Of a DNA stretch of 64,000 bases, positions 11,240 through 21,011 are shown one piece after another. The stretch comes from Artemisia argyi. Its lineage: Eukaryota > Streptophyta > Magnoliopsida > Asterales > Asteraceae. Where the stretch lies: assembly GCA_030686995.1 (NCBI GenBank), contig CM060687.1:166750770-166814769 (forward strand), read 5' to 3'. The position numbers were made by a program, and so were the translations under genes. Each line of letters opens with the position of its first letter. Position 1 is the first letter of the stretch. The notes under the pieces were generated by a model. It searched no databases. It saw only the letters and a program-made list of their open reading frames with translations, and had not been told where the DNA came from.

Positions 11240-11625
11240 GCTTATAGTGCATCTGTATGGAATATTTTAGTGCATCTGTATGGAATATTTTAGTGCATCA
11301 GTATAGAATTTTTAGTGCATCTGTATGGAATATTTTAGTGCAGTGTAGAATATTTTAGTGCATCTGTATGGAATATTTTAGTGCATCAGTATAGAATTTT
11401 TAGTGCATCTGTATGGAATATTTTAGTGCATCTGTATGAAATATTTTAGTGCATCAGTATAGAATTTTTAGTGCATCAGTATAGAATTTTTAGTGTATTT
11501 GTATGGAATATTTTAGTGCATCAGTATGGAATATTTTAGTGCATCTGTATAGAATATTTTAGTGCATCAGTATAGAATTTTTAGTGCATCTGTATTGAAT
11601 ATTTTAGTGCATCTGTATTAAATGC
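11240..11625 (+). repeat. Tandem repeat TTTTAGTGCATCTGTATGGA, second array
   Basis: About sixteen copies of a 22-24 bp unit (TAGTGCATC, then TGTATGGAATAT or AGTATAGAATTT) run in tandem. Single copies recur at about 12852 and 13974, still inside the TIR element. Such arrays are common near the ends of large TIR elements and may bind transposase or affect expression. Confidence 0.9.
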
Positions 11626-11686
11626 AACTTCATTGCTAAAAAATTAGTGAAATAAGCTGTTCTAATTTGTCTTGATGCAATTTTAG

Positions 11687-11840
11687 GGTTAACCTTGAAT
11701 ACCTGGGCTACGTTGTTTCAACACTGATTGAGTGCTCTATCCCGATAGTGTTGTGGGAACTGATTCCCACACTACAATGATTGAGGTGTTACTGGTTGGG
11801 GTGTTGGAGGTATTGAAGCCGAGGCGGAATGATTGGGTAG
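11687..11840 (+). pseudogene. Captured aconitate hydratase fragment
   Basis: After a TTTTAG acceptor the translation begins VNLEYLGYVVS. After a break it gives PDSVVGTDSHTTMI, and in a shifted frame GVTGWGVGGIEAEAE and LG at a GT donor (11841). VNLEYLG and PDSVVGTDSHTTMIDGLG are hallmark aconitase sequences around the first Fe-S cluster cysteine region. The fragment is frameshifted and has an in-frame stop, so no enzyme can be made. Aconitase normally converts citrate to isocitrate in mitochondria and cytosol; here only one exon-sized piece remains. Confidence 0.8.
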
Positions 11841-12098
11841 GTACATAATTCTGAAATAACAATTAACTTGACATATTTCCTATGAACTAGTTTTGATATT
11901 GTATATATGTTAATGGTGTTGGTATGGTTGTTTGAGCTACTAAAACGAGTTGAATGCATGTTGTGTGTGCGCACTGTGCATGTACGAGTTAGCTTTTATC
12001 CTGCTGGAAAGAGGATTATATGATTAACCATAGACTTTGGAAGTGTCAATTTCGACGCATACATTTTCTTATGGGTCATTTCAACCACTTGAGATACA

Positions 12099-12730
12099 GT
12101 AAGAATCACTCATAAGGAAGGAATTCTCATGGCTGTATCAACAAAAGAGAATGGGATTAAGATTTAGAGCTGATCGAACCTTAACCAACACACACGTATC
12201 ATGACTTATTATTTATAGGGTGGTTTGGTACAAGAAAAGTTATGGGAGTTGTTGATCAATGAACCTGGAATGATAATGGAAGAAGGCTTCCCTAATGCAA
12301 CTAGAAAAGAATAATCAATAAAAGGTTTTCATGTTTCTTGGATGCAACTGTGTGTGTTTTCACTACTTCTCATCTCCGCTTACGATGTAGAATCAATCCT
12401 TCTGTTTATATTTCCTCATCCGTGCTCAGGTTAGTTTTACTTCTAAAAACTTTAACCCGTTTTAACAATTTTTCACAAACAGTTTACAAATCTTATACAT
12501 TACTAGCAGCAACCTGAACTACACTCAATGGTTATAGCGGCTCACCCACAACAACCAAACCAATTTTCATTAGGCCATTAGGCCTTTCGGATGGTCATGT
12601 TCATGTTTTCAAGCCACTTGAATCAGAATGCAAATGGGGCGTCCCATCACCACCAACTGACAACGGGTCAACAAGCAATCTAGCAGCCACTTCACCTACC
12701 AAGGGTCAAGATCAGAACAAGGGCAAAGAT
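12099..12730 (+). pseudogene. Captured TOPLESS/TPR corepressor fragments (C-terminal WD40 region)
   Basis: Three pieces occur in parental order. 12099-12164 reads VRITHKEGILMAVSTKENG, like the RxRFNKEGTLLAVST segment of TOPLESS. 12336-12429 reads FLDATVCVFTTSHLRLRC followed by RINPSVYISSSVLR and a GT donor. 12510-12730, after an AG acceptor, reads ELHSMVIAAHPQQPNQFSLG, then LGLSDGHVHVFKPLESECKW and a polar tail. Parent exons between the first and second pieces are missing. A small TTAGGCCA duplication breaks the last exon. TOPLESS proteins recruit histone deacetylases to repressor transcription factors; this copy lacks the N-terminal LisH/CTLH region and cannot do so. Confidence 0.85.
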
Positions 12731-12910
12731 GACCATTTTGTACATTTTTATGGTTAATTAGTCCTTTTTTCTAATCATGCGGCTCAGAACCGGTTACTGA
12801 ATCTATTCATGCTTTTGTTTCAATCCAGGTTAATTCTCCTTCCTCATAAGTATTTTAGTGCATCCGTTTGAATTTTACTGAATATGTTCATGCTTCGTCT
12901 CTTGTTTAGA

Positions 12911-13000
12911 ATGGAGATACACAATGCCACTTCTCGAGCAGGCTGGCTTTGAGACATGGGCAATTGATATTCTAGGATGGAGTTTCTCTAATTTGGAGTT
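12911..13000 (+). pseudogene. Captured alpha/beta hydrolase exon fragment
   Basis: After a TTTAG acceptor the frame reads WRYTMPLLEQAGFETWAIDI, then LGWSFSNL. This matches the WRYTxPLLEEAGLETWAVDxLGWGFSDLE segment of a plant plastid alpha/beta hydrolase family. The following bases to the GT at 13049 (LKILVLDVQTPILIGSQ) do not clearly continue that protein and may come from elsewhere. The catalytic serine and histidine are absent. Confidence 0.7.
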
Positions 13001-13439
13001 GAAGATTCTTGTTTTGGATGTCCAAACACCAATTTTGATTGGCTCTCAGGTAAAGTGTTGTTGTTTCAATTCGTTTTCACTTGTGAACTGATAGATTTAG
13101 GTTATGTTTAATCTTTAATGGGTGAAATTGGTAAATCAAAAAAGTATATTAGTGCCTACAACCTCCTGACCACTTTTTCCTTAAAAAATTTTAGTCATCT
13201 GCTAATGCAATGGCTCCTGCACAGATCATTGTGATTCAAGTATGTGAAGGGACCACTGCTGCAAATGAGACGTGATAATGGGAATGCTTCTGGGCAACAT
13301 CTGGTATGATTTTCGTATCGACTAATGATCATTCTTTATTGTAGTTTTGTTTCTATTTATGTTCTGAATTGGAATAATGTGTTATCTAATATTTTGCTAG
13401 CATGTCTTAATTAAAAGCGCATTGTGTAAACTTTTACAG

Positions 13440-13780
13440 GACGCAAGTGAGGAACTAAAGAACAATCGACATTTCCTCAAACACCTTGAAGTTGTTTTAC
13501 GGACGGGTAATCGAATGAATGTTGGCACAAATCTTGGTGAGGCTACAACTTTTAAACATGACACACTCTTGAAATTAGTAGATATAAAAGGAACAAACGG
13601 GAAACAGATTCACTTTGTGGTTCAAGAGATCATAAGACCCGAAGGCACAGATTCTGATGCTAAAAGCAATGGTTTTTCTGCTCAAGCTTTTAAGAAGCAA
13701 GGGTTATAAGTTGTTAGCGGGCTAAGTCGAGAACTAAGTAACATAAAGAAAGCAGCAGAATGGATAAGAGCACAACAATT
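13440..13780 (+). pseudogene. Captured formin FH2-domain fragment
   Basis: After a TTTTACAG acceptor the frame reads [20 protein letters not shown], then [38 protein letters not shown] and [10 protein letters not shown]. This is the core of the formin homology 2 domain, which nucleates and elongates actin filaments. After KKQGL an in-frame TAA (13707-13709) replaces the expected Gln codon; the frame then continues VVSGLSRELSNIKKAAEW. The piece is about one FH2 exon. The rest of FH2 and the FH1 proline tracts are missing. Confidence 0.85.
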
Positions 13781-14334
13781 TATGTTCATGTCATTTGTAT
13801 GTAGTGTAGTTGTTTGATAAGCTTAAATGCAATAGGTGTCAATCATTGTTATTTATACTTTTTCAATTATAACTCGTTCTTATATTTATTATGATGAAAA
13901 AATACTTATTCTTTTGGGGCATCATGTTAGTGATGTAAAATCCATTTCAACTATTAAGTAAAACCTAATTTAGTGCATCTGTTTTGTTTATTAAGCGCAT
14001 CAGTTTGTTTAGAAAAACAATGTATTAGTCTATTTAGAAAGCTGTACATTAATGTAATAAACCGCTTACCAACTTAGAATACGTGACACCACTAAGTCGT
14101 TAAAGTGTAATTGGATGTGACAAGCCGACAAATGCAAATGTCACGAACCAGTAAAATATATATTGAACTTTAGTCATAGACTTTAACAAGAAACGAAACA
14201 ATGCAACAAAAGGAGGACATTTCATTAAACATGATATACATTTTTTATATACATCTGTTTAAATATTAAACTTGTTATACCAGCAAATAGTCAAAAGGTA
14301 ACATATACATTATGCAAGATTATCTGCTAAATGA

Positions 14335-14812
14335 TCAAGAAGAGAAGCAGATTGTAGCTATAAAACCCGTGCCCACTGAAAAGGTTGTTGTTGATGCTGC
14401 TCTGGAGCCACATGTCACATAACCTGATGTTGAGTCTACTGAGACCCCTGCTGCTAAAGGTTGATGTTCAGCGTCTTCTTTGGTGACTCCTTTTTTGAAC
14501 ACAATAGGCGCCTTTTTAACTAATTCTTTTGCTTCCTTAAGCCTAAGATCTCTACAACTTCTCACTTCCTTAATAATCTTGATCTTTGAAGCTGCTTTAA
14601 ATGAGTCCAATTTTAGTTCAAAGACAGACTTTTCAGGCTTTGCTTCTTCCTTTGCACCCCCTTGACCTTTCGCCCCCGCCTTGGCTAACCCATCTGCTCC
14701 TCCTTTTTCATCATTATTGAAGAGAGTTCTGCAACTTCGGCTAATGTGAGTGATGACATTTCATCTACTAGTCTCCATATACCGTCAGTTGGAGGGCTGC
14801 GGTGTTAAGTTG
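14335..14812 (-). pseudogene. Captured ribosomal protein bL12 (organellar type) fragment
   Basis: On the minus strand the N-terminal part reads LVDEMSSLTLAEVAELSSIM (from about 14780). It runs through a Gly/Ala/Lys-rich hinge to KSVFELKLDSFKAASKIKII, KEVRSCRDLRLKEAKELV and KKAPIVFKKGVTKEDAE. This follows the layout of bacterial-type L7/L12: a dimerisation helix, a hinge, and a C-terminal factor-binding domain. The LVDEISGLTLLEV-like start suggests the mitochondrial form. After EDAE the sequence departs from the family. It lies opposite in strand to the other captured fragments. Confidence 0.75.
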
Positions 14813-14944
14813 GATCAAATGTTGCAGGGTCATAATCAATTGGTAGTAACATGCCATTAGTATACCCGTACATTAGGATCTCTGTATGATGATCATATAA
14901 ACCAAATTGCGATAGCGGTCCTTGCAAGTAAACATTCATTTCCC
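14813..14944 (-). other. Exon-like segment of unknown protein, upstream of bL12 fragment
   Basis: After a minus-strand GATTGCAG acceptor the frame reads GEMNVYLQGPLSQFGLYDHH, then TEILMYGYTNGMLLPIDYDP and ATFDPT. It is uninterrupted and looks like a conserved protein exon, but I cannot name it. It may be a sixth captured gene or part of the same source as the bL12 piece. Confidence 0.4.
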
Positions 14945-15339
14945 CTGCAATCAGTATGGAAATCAGTAATAGATCGTATGGAATGATTGATTAGAGAGAC
15001 TGCTGGTATACTCTTCATATCAGTGATATTCTTTGCATCTATTTGCTTTAAAGTTGCCAAAAAAGACTCCCTGTTGCACAGCTATGATATTATCCATTTA
15101 TGCACGTTCTAGACCATCTGTATGTGCCTAGACCATCTGTCGTAATCCCCCAGTGCGCAGTCACTATAGAGTTTAAATGAGTAATATAGATGTATTCCGC
15201 GCATAACCATAATCCATTGTGTATTTGCTTACACTTTTTTCTATACAGCACACATCAGCACATGCATGTCAGGTCTCTGTAGACAGAAAATAATCATCAG
15301 TACATGGCACTAAGGTGGTCAGACATAAAGTAACTAGGT
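14945..15339. other. Transposon interior without recognised coding sequence
   Basis: Only short frames are seen, none recognised. Confidence 0.35.
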
Positions 15340-15515
15340 GCTTGATCTAAAAAAGTACACACAATTCGCTCAAGCATTTCGTCGAACACTTGGTATACTA
15401 ATGGAATCCACAACATTTTGAACAAAAAAATACACACAACTTTGTGAGTTATTTCGTCGAACACTTGGTCGACACATACAATTCGCAACATCTTTAACAC
15501 AGTCACGCACCACAT
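15340..15515. repeat. 75-bp tandem repeat inside the TIR element
   Basis: The phrase TTTCGTCGAACACTTGGT recurs about 75 bp apart with related flanks, giving about two and a half units. The minus-strand frame contains QVFDE twice, which superficially resembles PPR motifs, but spacing and flanks do not fit. Confidence 0.5.
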
Positions 15516-16062
15516 TTAAACTCATATCAGTTACAAGTATTCTTAGACTTATCACACTCAAATTCACAATACAAAATCATAATCAACTTTGTGCATCGAT
15601 GATACCTTAGTATTCAAAAGAAGCTGAAAAATTGGTTAAGAAACCTCCATTGATGTTCACAAGTGTAGTTGTTATTATTCCTCATTTCGATTGAACCCTA
15701 ACTGAAATAGCTAATTATCCAAACAGTTACAATTAAACGGTGGGGAATGGTGGTAAACGATGGGGAATGGTGGTGAACGGTGGAGAATGGTGGTGAGGCA
15801 CGGGGAACAGTTGTGAAAGGGTGGATGTAAAGCTGAGACGAGAGAAAGAAGAAAGATATGAGAAAAAAGTAAATGAGAAAAAAATAGAATTATATATGAT
15901 GAGGAAAGAAAGAGGAATATTTACAAAAAAAAACCCCTAAAAAATAAGAAAGTGACAAAGTGGCCCCTGTAGTTGGAGAAAAAAAAGGAGGACGAGTGGG
16001 AGGGGTTATTTATACACTTTTCTCACTTTTCTACCAAAGTGAGTTTTTTTTCATGAACCCAC

Positions 16063-16065
<3 letters not shown>

Positions 16066-16156
<91 letters not shown>
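16066..16156. repeat. (TA)n microsatellite
   Basis: About 45 TA units directly flank the right end of the large TIR element. Confidence 0.95.
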
Positions 16157-16161
<5 letters not shown>

Positions 16162-16548
16162 GTTATGTTGTTTTTAAGTCAAGATAATACACTAAGTTAA
16201 ACGATCTAGTTTTTTAATATAAAAGATGATAAGTTGAATGTCTAATATGTATTGAATTTTTTTGTTACCGATTAGAATAAAAATGGACATAAAATAATGT
16301 AGTTGCATTATTATTGAAAGTTGGTTTGAGTTCAAGTAATGCATTCTTTTAAAAAATTGTTTTTTACTAAAATCATTTTTTTTTTTCATGAACATACATT
16401 TTTTTTAAAGTTGAAATTCACAAGAGATATAAACAGATTTCTTGTCACTATACGCAAGCTATGCTTCCAATTGTTTAGCAACAATGCTTATTGAACATAT
16501 TTCTTCACTTTGTTTAACTGAGCCGATAAACTGTAATAAATAACCAAC
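16157..16548. other. Noncoding AT-rich DNA
   Basis: No gene or element is recognised. Confidence 0.4.
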
Positions 16549-16974
16549 TTTTGTTAGTTTGACATAAACTTCCTTAAGAGAATTTGCTAATTAAAGTTTT
16601 TTTTCAAGAACATTCGTTCCTCAAATTAGAAGTTTGCATCTTACTTTTAAAGCTTTCCTATATCCTTTTGTCAATTAGAAGCTTTGTTTCTTTTGTTAGT
16701 TTGACATGAACTTCCTTAAGAGAATTTGGTAATTAAAGTTTTTTTTTTCAAGAACATTCGTTTCACAAATTAGAGGTTTGCATCTAACTTTTAAAGCTTT
16801 CCTATATCCTTTTGTCAATTAGAAGCTTTCTTTCTTTTGTTAGTTTGACATGAACTTCCTTAAGAGAATTTGGTAATTCAAGTTTTTTTTCAAGAACATT
16901 CGTTTCTCAAATTAGAAGTTTGCATCTTACTTTTAAAGCTTTCCTATATCCTTTTGTCAATTAGAAGCTTTCTT
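16549..16974. repeat. 142-bp tandem repeat, three units
   Basis: Three units start at TTTTGTTAGTTTGACAT (16549, 16691 and 16835). Each runs through CTTCCTTAAGAGAATTTG and ends near TTAGAAGCTTTC. Units differ by a few substitutions and poly-T length. No coding potential is seen. Confidence 0.9.
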
Positions 16975-17664
16975 GACATTCACACAAAAGTAAATTTCAT
17001 AAAATAACCCTTATAGTTGTTAAAATTCCAAACAAGAAAACAATAAATGGAACGAAAAATAAGATTTTTAGTTGCTGACTTCAACTGATGTTAACGCATC
17101 TAACCTAACTTTTAGAAATGTGTCAACCAGTTGCATGTGGATGAATGGATCAGGTTGGACGGGCTTAGCCGCTTAGGCCAGGCAATTAAACATGCGGAAC
17201 AAGTGCTCAATAAGTGTCTCAATAATATATTGTTTTCTTAGTTTTTTCCCCGGAAAGGCTAAGATTTATATCAGATGGGGCTGACTTCAAGTTATATTGG
17301 CTACTGTACTCAAATGTAGCAACCTGAACTCACATTTTTCATTTAAATTGAACCAGACACCCCACTTATTGATGATGAAGCACAAACAAATATTTTGAGC
17401 AAATAAATAAAACGTGAACCCACTACTGTTTAAAGTTGAAGATACTCAAGGATTAGTTAAGGCAATTCATCAACATGTAATACATATTATTGAACTAACA
17501 ACCAACTGACCTCGTGATTTTAAACCCAAAATTACTCGCAAATACAAGTACTACAACCCAAACATATTTTAGATATCTAACTCACCCAAAAAGCAAAAAC
17601 AAAATTAGTTCAGTTAAACTGTACTGAAGCAGAAGTAAGCAGTTCAACAAAATCATCCAATACG
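16975..17664. other. Noncoding DNA
   Basis: No supported gene is present. Confidence 0.4.
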
Positions 17665-17841
17665 CAGTTCAATTAAACCTTCTCGAGGATATTCAAATAT
17701 AACAGACATCGGCTCACTATGTGCGAGTTTATAATAAGAGGTTCAAATAATTAGGAGAGGGAGTCATTAAGGCAACTCACATACTTTTAGTGTTTTAACT
17801 GGGGGTTCGTTTTATGTAGATTTTTTATCAAAGGATATACT
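17665..17841. repeat. Duplicated block, second copy, first half
   Basis: Bases 17665-17825 match 2262-2420. The block is interrupted on its right by the hAT-type MITE at 17842. Confidence 0.75.
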
Positions 17842-18263
17842 CAGGGTTCTAAATAGCGCACCATAGCGACGCCAAAGCGTGAGGCGTGGCCTCCACGTTA
17901 CGAAACATGCCAAGACGTCTTCTTAAGGCGTAGCGTGTTATGAAGCGCGAAAAAGCGTGGTAAGGTGTGCTATAGCGTGAAGCGTGGCGCTTTATTTTGA
18001 AGCTTTTGTAGGATTTAGTGATTTACTATTATTGGGCTAGAAGGAACTTTGTCTTGGGCTAACTTTATAAATCAAATGCTAAAAGATAATATAACAAGTG
18101 AATGTGAATGTGATGTTTTATACCGTAGTTTTTAGGTTTTTACATTTTATCTTTTAGCAGTTTACTCTCACGGAGAATGTTTTATTTAAAGAAATAACGA
18201 AAAATGCAATAATAGTTTAGCTTTTTGACTTTATTTTTTTATGTATAACGCGTTTTGTAAACT

Positions 18264-18345
<82 letters not shown>

Positions 18346-18473
18346 AGATATAAATATATAAATCTATAAAAAATTATGCCGCTTTCGTCATGCCTCAAAA
18401 AACGCTATAGCTTCGCTATAGCTTGAGGTTTGGCTTCGCCGCCACGCTACGGCTCACGCTATTTATAACCTTG
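17842..18473. mobile_element. hAT-type MITE, 632 bp, with 8-bp target duplication
   Basis: The left end CAGGGTTCTAAATAGCG and the right end read in reverse, CAAGGTTATAAATAGCG, form terminal inverted repeats. The direct 8-mer GATATACT flanks both sides (17834-17841 and 18474-18481). An 8-bp duplication and CARGGTT termini are typical of hAT elements. The outer 100-150 bp on each side are GC-rich and mutually inverted (AGCGTGAGGCG-like), and the centre is a (TA)n tract. No transposase is encoded. Confidence 0.9.
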
Positions 18474-18481
18474 GATATACT

Positions 18482-19188
18482 TGACCCTTTAGATGTTCTT
18501 TTGGTAGGTCTAATTAAACACGTGACTTGCATCACTAAGTTCGACAAAACATGCAAAAAGATATTTTGCTTTACTTTGTATTAAAATCCCAATAAACAAC
18601 TACCCCAAAAGTTAAAAATGTAAGATAAACTGACTGAAGATGTGAGAGATTAGTTGATAATTAACTCTAAAAATGTAATGACCGAAAATGAAAAGTTTAA
18701 AGTTAGATAATATTATACATCTATATGTAAGGCCCATGAATTGATATGTTGTACACACGATTGATTCATGATGGACCTTCACATTTTCATGTTGAAAAAT
18801 ACAAGGTTTAGGGTCTATGAATTAAATTTGTAAATGAGGAATCTACCTGTCAGCTGGGCTTCAACAATTGCCCATGAATTTATGCAAGGTTTCAAGTTGA
18901 TTCATCTGACCCATGAATTTATACCCAAAAAGGATGGTTGTTCATACCCCTAAATGGATTACAGCACTCTCTTCTTCTTCTTTTTCTTTTTATGAAATTT
19001 TGCCTTTATTATAAAACTAGGGACAGTATGAAACAGAAAATCATAAGTTTGATAAGCCAAAAGTATTAGAAAAACAGAAAATACATAACATAAAACAATA
19101 AAAAAACTGACTTATAATGTCAATATAATGGTTAAAGTGAGGTAAGGGGTGCCATATCCAATAAGGGGTGTACTAATAACACATTTAA
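18482..19188. other. Noncoding DNA splitting the duplicated block
   Basis: This stretch is absent from the corresponding position in the first copy (near 2440) and so is inserted DNA of unknown type. No ends were recognised. Confidence 0.4.
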
Positions 19189-19250
19189 TTTCAAGCTTAG
19201 GTTGATGTACAATGTTTAAAGTCGAATTGCACGACAACCTAAGCTTGAAA
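19189..19250. repeat. Perfect 16-bp inverted repeat, 30-bp spacer
   Basis: TTTCAAGCTTAGGTTG at 19189-19204 is matched by CAACCTAAGCTTGAAA at 19235-19250. It could form a hairpin or be the core of a small foldback element. Confidence 0.85.
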
Positions 19251-19410
19251 CCAATCTTTTGGTTCATAGCCACTTAGTCGCTTTTTACATTTCATTAGAC
19301 CGATACATTTGGTATTTATATTTTTACAAAAAGATTGATTTGACGGGCAACTTTAACCCATATTTAAGATAAAACATGATATGACCATTCTCAAACCTTG
19401 CATGTTAGGC

Positions 19411-19576
19411 AATGATTAGTTATATCAAATCAGAAGGAATTCAGATCAAACCTATAACACATTTCACAAAGGACCTCTATTTTTCGGCTCCACAAAGACA
19501 TTTACGGTGAGAGAATAGTCCCTCAAAGGCCCCAAATTTTGTAATATGTGGAGTTTGAGCATGAGATTTCCACTAA
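19411..19576. repeat. Duplicated block, second copy, second half
   Basis: It matches 2451-2627, ending at GAGATTTCCACTAAA in both copies, after which the two loci differ. Confidence 0.75.
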
Positions 19577-19773
19577 AAGTAACCACACTTGATGCACCCA
19601 AATGCAGAGCCACCCGGTATCGGTATGGGGTTCCGACATTCATCACAATGAACAACAGCTTTCTTCTCCTCATTATCATTATCAACAACACCTACAACTG
19701 TCTACAAGTTTTCAATTTGCTTCAGTGAATGCTCACTATTTGCATGGCTATATAATGATTAATCTCTTCCATT
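19577..19773 (-). pseudogene. DC1-domain gene 5' remnant
   Basis: A minus-strand ATG at 19773 gives MEEINH, as in the first DC1 gene. After a break, another frame reads GVVDNDNEEKKAVVHCDECR, then GSAFGCIKCGYF. This corresponds to DNEEKKGVVDCMGC and GCAYGCIECGYFLHK in the second DC1 gene. Homology ends at 19577, so only the first Cys-His unit survives. It is a third, heavily truncated family member. Confidence 0.7.
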
Positions 19774-20014
19774 AAATACTCACTATCTTGTGTTATATGA
19801 ATGATTCTCAATGTTTAATGGCAGATGAAAGTATTATAGATATATTATTTAAGCCTATAAGCTCTTACTAGTTACCTAGCTCATTCTGTTTGTATCTAGA
19901 TCAATACTCTTATTACTATATATATTGTTTTGAGATGAATAATATATTCATTAATCAAACATAGAGTTCATTTTTCAAGATTCATCTAGGAAGCCTTAGT
20001 CTCAAAAAGCACAT

Positions 20015-20520
20015 CGAGGATGAGTCATCAAGCACCACCACCATTGATCCTGCTTGGGATAGAATTGATGATCTTATCAAGATGTGAATATTAGGCACTT
20101 GCTCGGAATCACTTCAAGATAAAGTCATCTCAACACCGGGTAATGCTAAAGATTTGTGGGATCACCTTAATTAAGGTCTTAAGGGCCATTTTCATGATAA
20201 TGAAGATGCTAATGCAATCACCATTGCAATCAACTTTGGTCTATCCTACTAGGTAATCTCTCTATTAATGCCTACTTCTAAAATATACAAAATATGACGG
20301 ACCGTATGAAAAATCTAGGTGGTACCGTACAAAAAAGAGACAAGAATCTTGTGATATATGCTTTATATGGATTAGATAGTCGCTATAAACAAATTACAAA
20401 AATAATTTGTCACACCAACTCTCTTCCAAACATTGCCACTACTAAAAATATGCTATTGTTGGAAGAAAGTGAATTACAAGGCAATGGACAAATGGTTACT
20501 ACTCACATAAAAATCTAAAA
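20015..20520 (+). pseudogene. Copia-type gag remnant
   Basis: The translation contains TTTIDPAWDRIDDLIKM, then LGTCSESLQDKVISTPGNAK and DLWDHL. Later it gives MTDRMKNLGGTVQKRDKNLV, IYALYGLDSRYKQITKIIC and MLLLEESELQG. This is the capsid (UBN2-like) gag typical of plant Ty1/copia elements. Stops and frame changes interrupt it, and no LTR, protease or polymerase adjoins it, so it is an isolated relic. Confidence 0.75.
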
Positions 20521-21011
20521 TATCAACACCAACCTCAAAGAAATCAAATGTAAAAAACCTAAATGTTTATTTCTTTATATCATATCACTGTCCACAAATA
20601 TATATCTAATTAACTCTTCTAAATTGGTTAAAGTTTCGCATTCAAAGTTTTAACCTACTCTTTTGTTTATCAACACATTCTGAAAGGCCATATAAATTTA
20701 TCAAAGATTCCACAAAAAATCTTTTGGAATACTAGACTAGTCAAATAGTCAAACATGTGATCTGCATATTTAGAATCCGAAATTAGTCAACTGACGTTAG
20801 TAACTTAATTAGTACTCCGTATGATATACGGAGCATCAAAATGTTTTACAGATAAAAAGGACTTTGCATACCTGAATTGAGGCAACGATAAACAATTACC
20901 AATTGAATTTAAAGAATGTCAAGATAAGGAGAAGAGAAAACCAATACTTATATAAGGAAATAACTTATACTGAAACAATCGTACAACCCTTCCTTCTTAC
21001 TTCCTCTAATG
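20521..21011. other. 3' flank of second DC1 gene
   Basis: No coding sequence is seen. 20920-21010 is homologous to 6100-6195. Confidence 0.5.

Larger units (their letters stand above)
9840..16065. mobile_element. Large non-autonomous TIR transposon carrying host gene fragments (Pack-TIR type)
   Basis: The left end reads GGGTAGAGTTCTAGAG... and includes TAGAAAAGTGAGAAA (9871-9885). The right end, read on the minus strand, gives GAGGTGGGTTCATGA... and the same TAGAAAAGTGAGAAA (16033-16019). The ends form imperfect terminal inverted repeats of about 50 bp with (TA)n on both sides, so the target duplication is unreadable. No transposase ORF is seen. The interior holds AGTGCATC repeat arrays and fragments of at least five unrelated host genes with remnant introns. 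Capture by a Mutator-like element (Pack-MULE) is the best parallel, but the superfamily is inferred. Confidence 0.6.

Noticed and set aside
11240..11625. Regular short repeats with CRISPR-like look
   Set aside because: Units are directly tandem without unique spacers, in plant DNA and inside a transposon; no cas genes.
15297..15567. Possible PPR-gene fragment (QVFDEM twice)
   Set aside because: The spacing is about 25 residues rather than 35 and follows a 75-bp DNA repeat; no other PPR residues.
15960..16187. ORF rich in Ile-Tyr repeats (also 54925-55170)
   Set aside because: The residues are translation of (TA)n microsatellites; there is no gene evidence.
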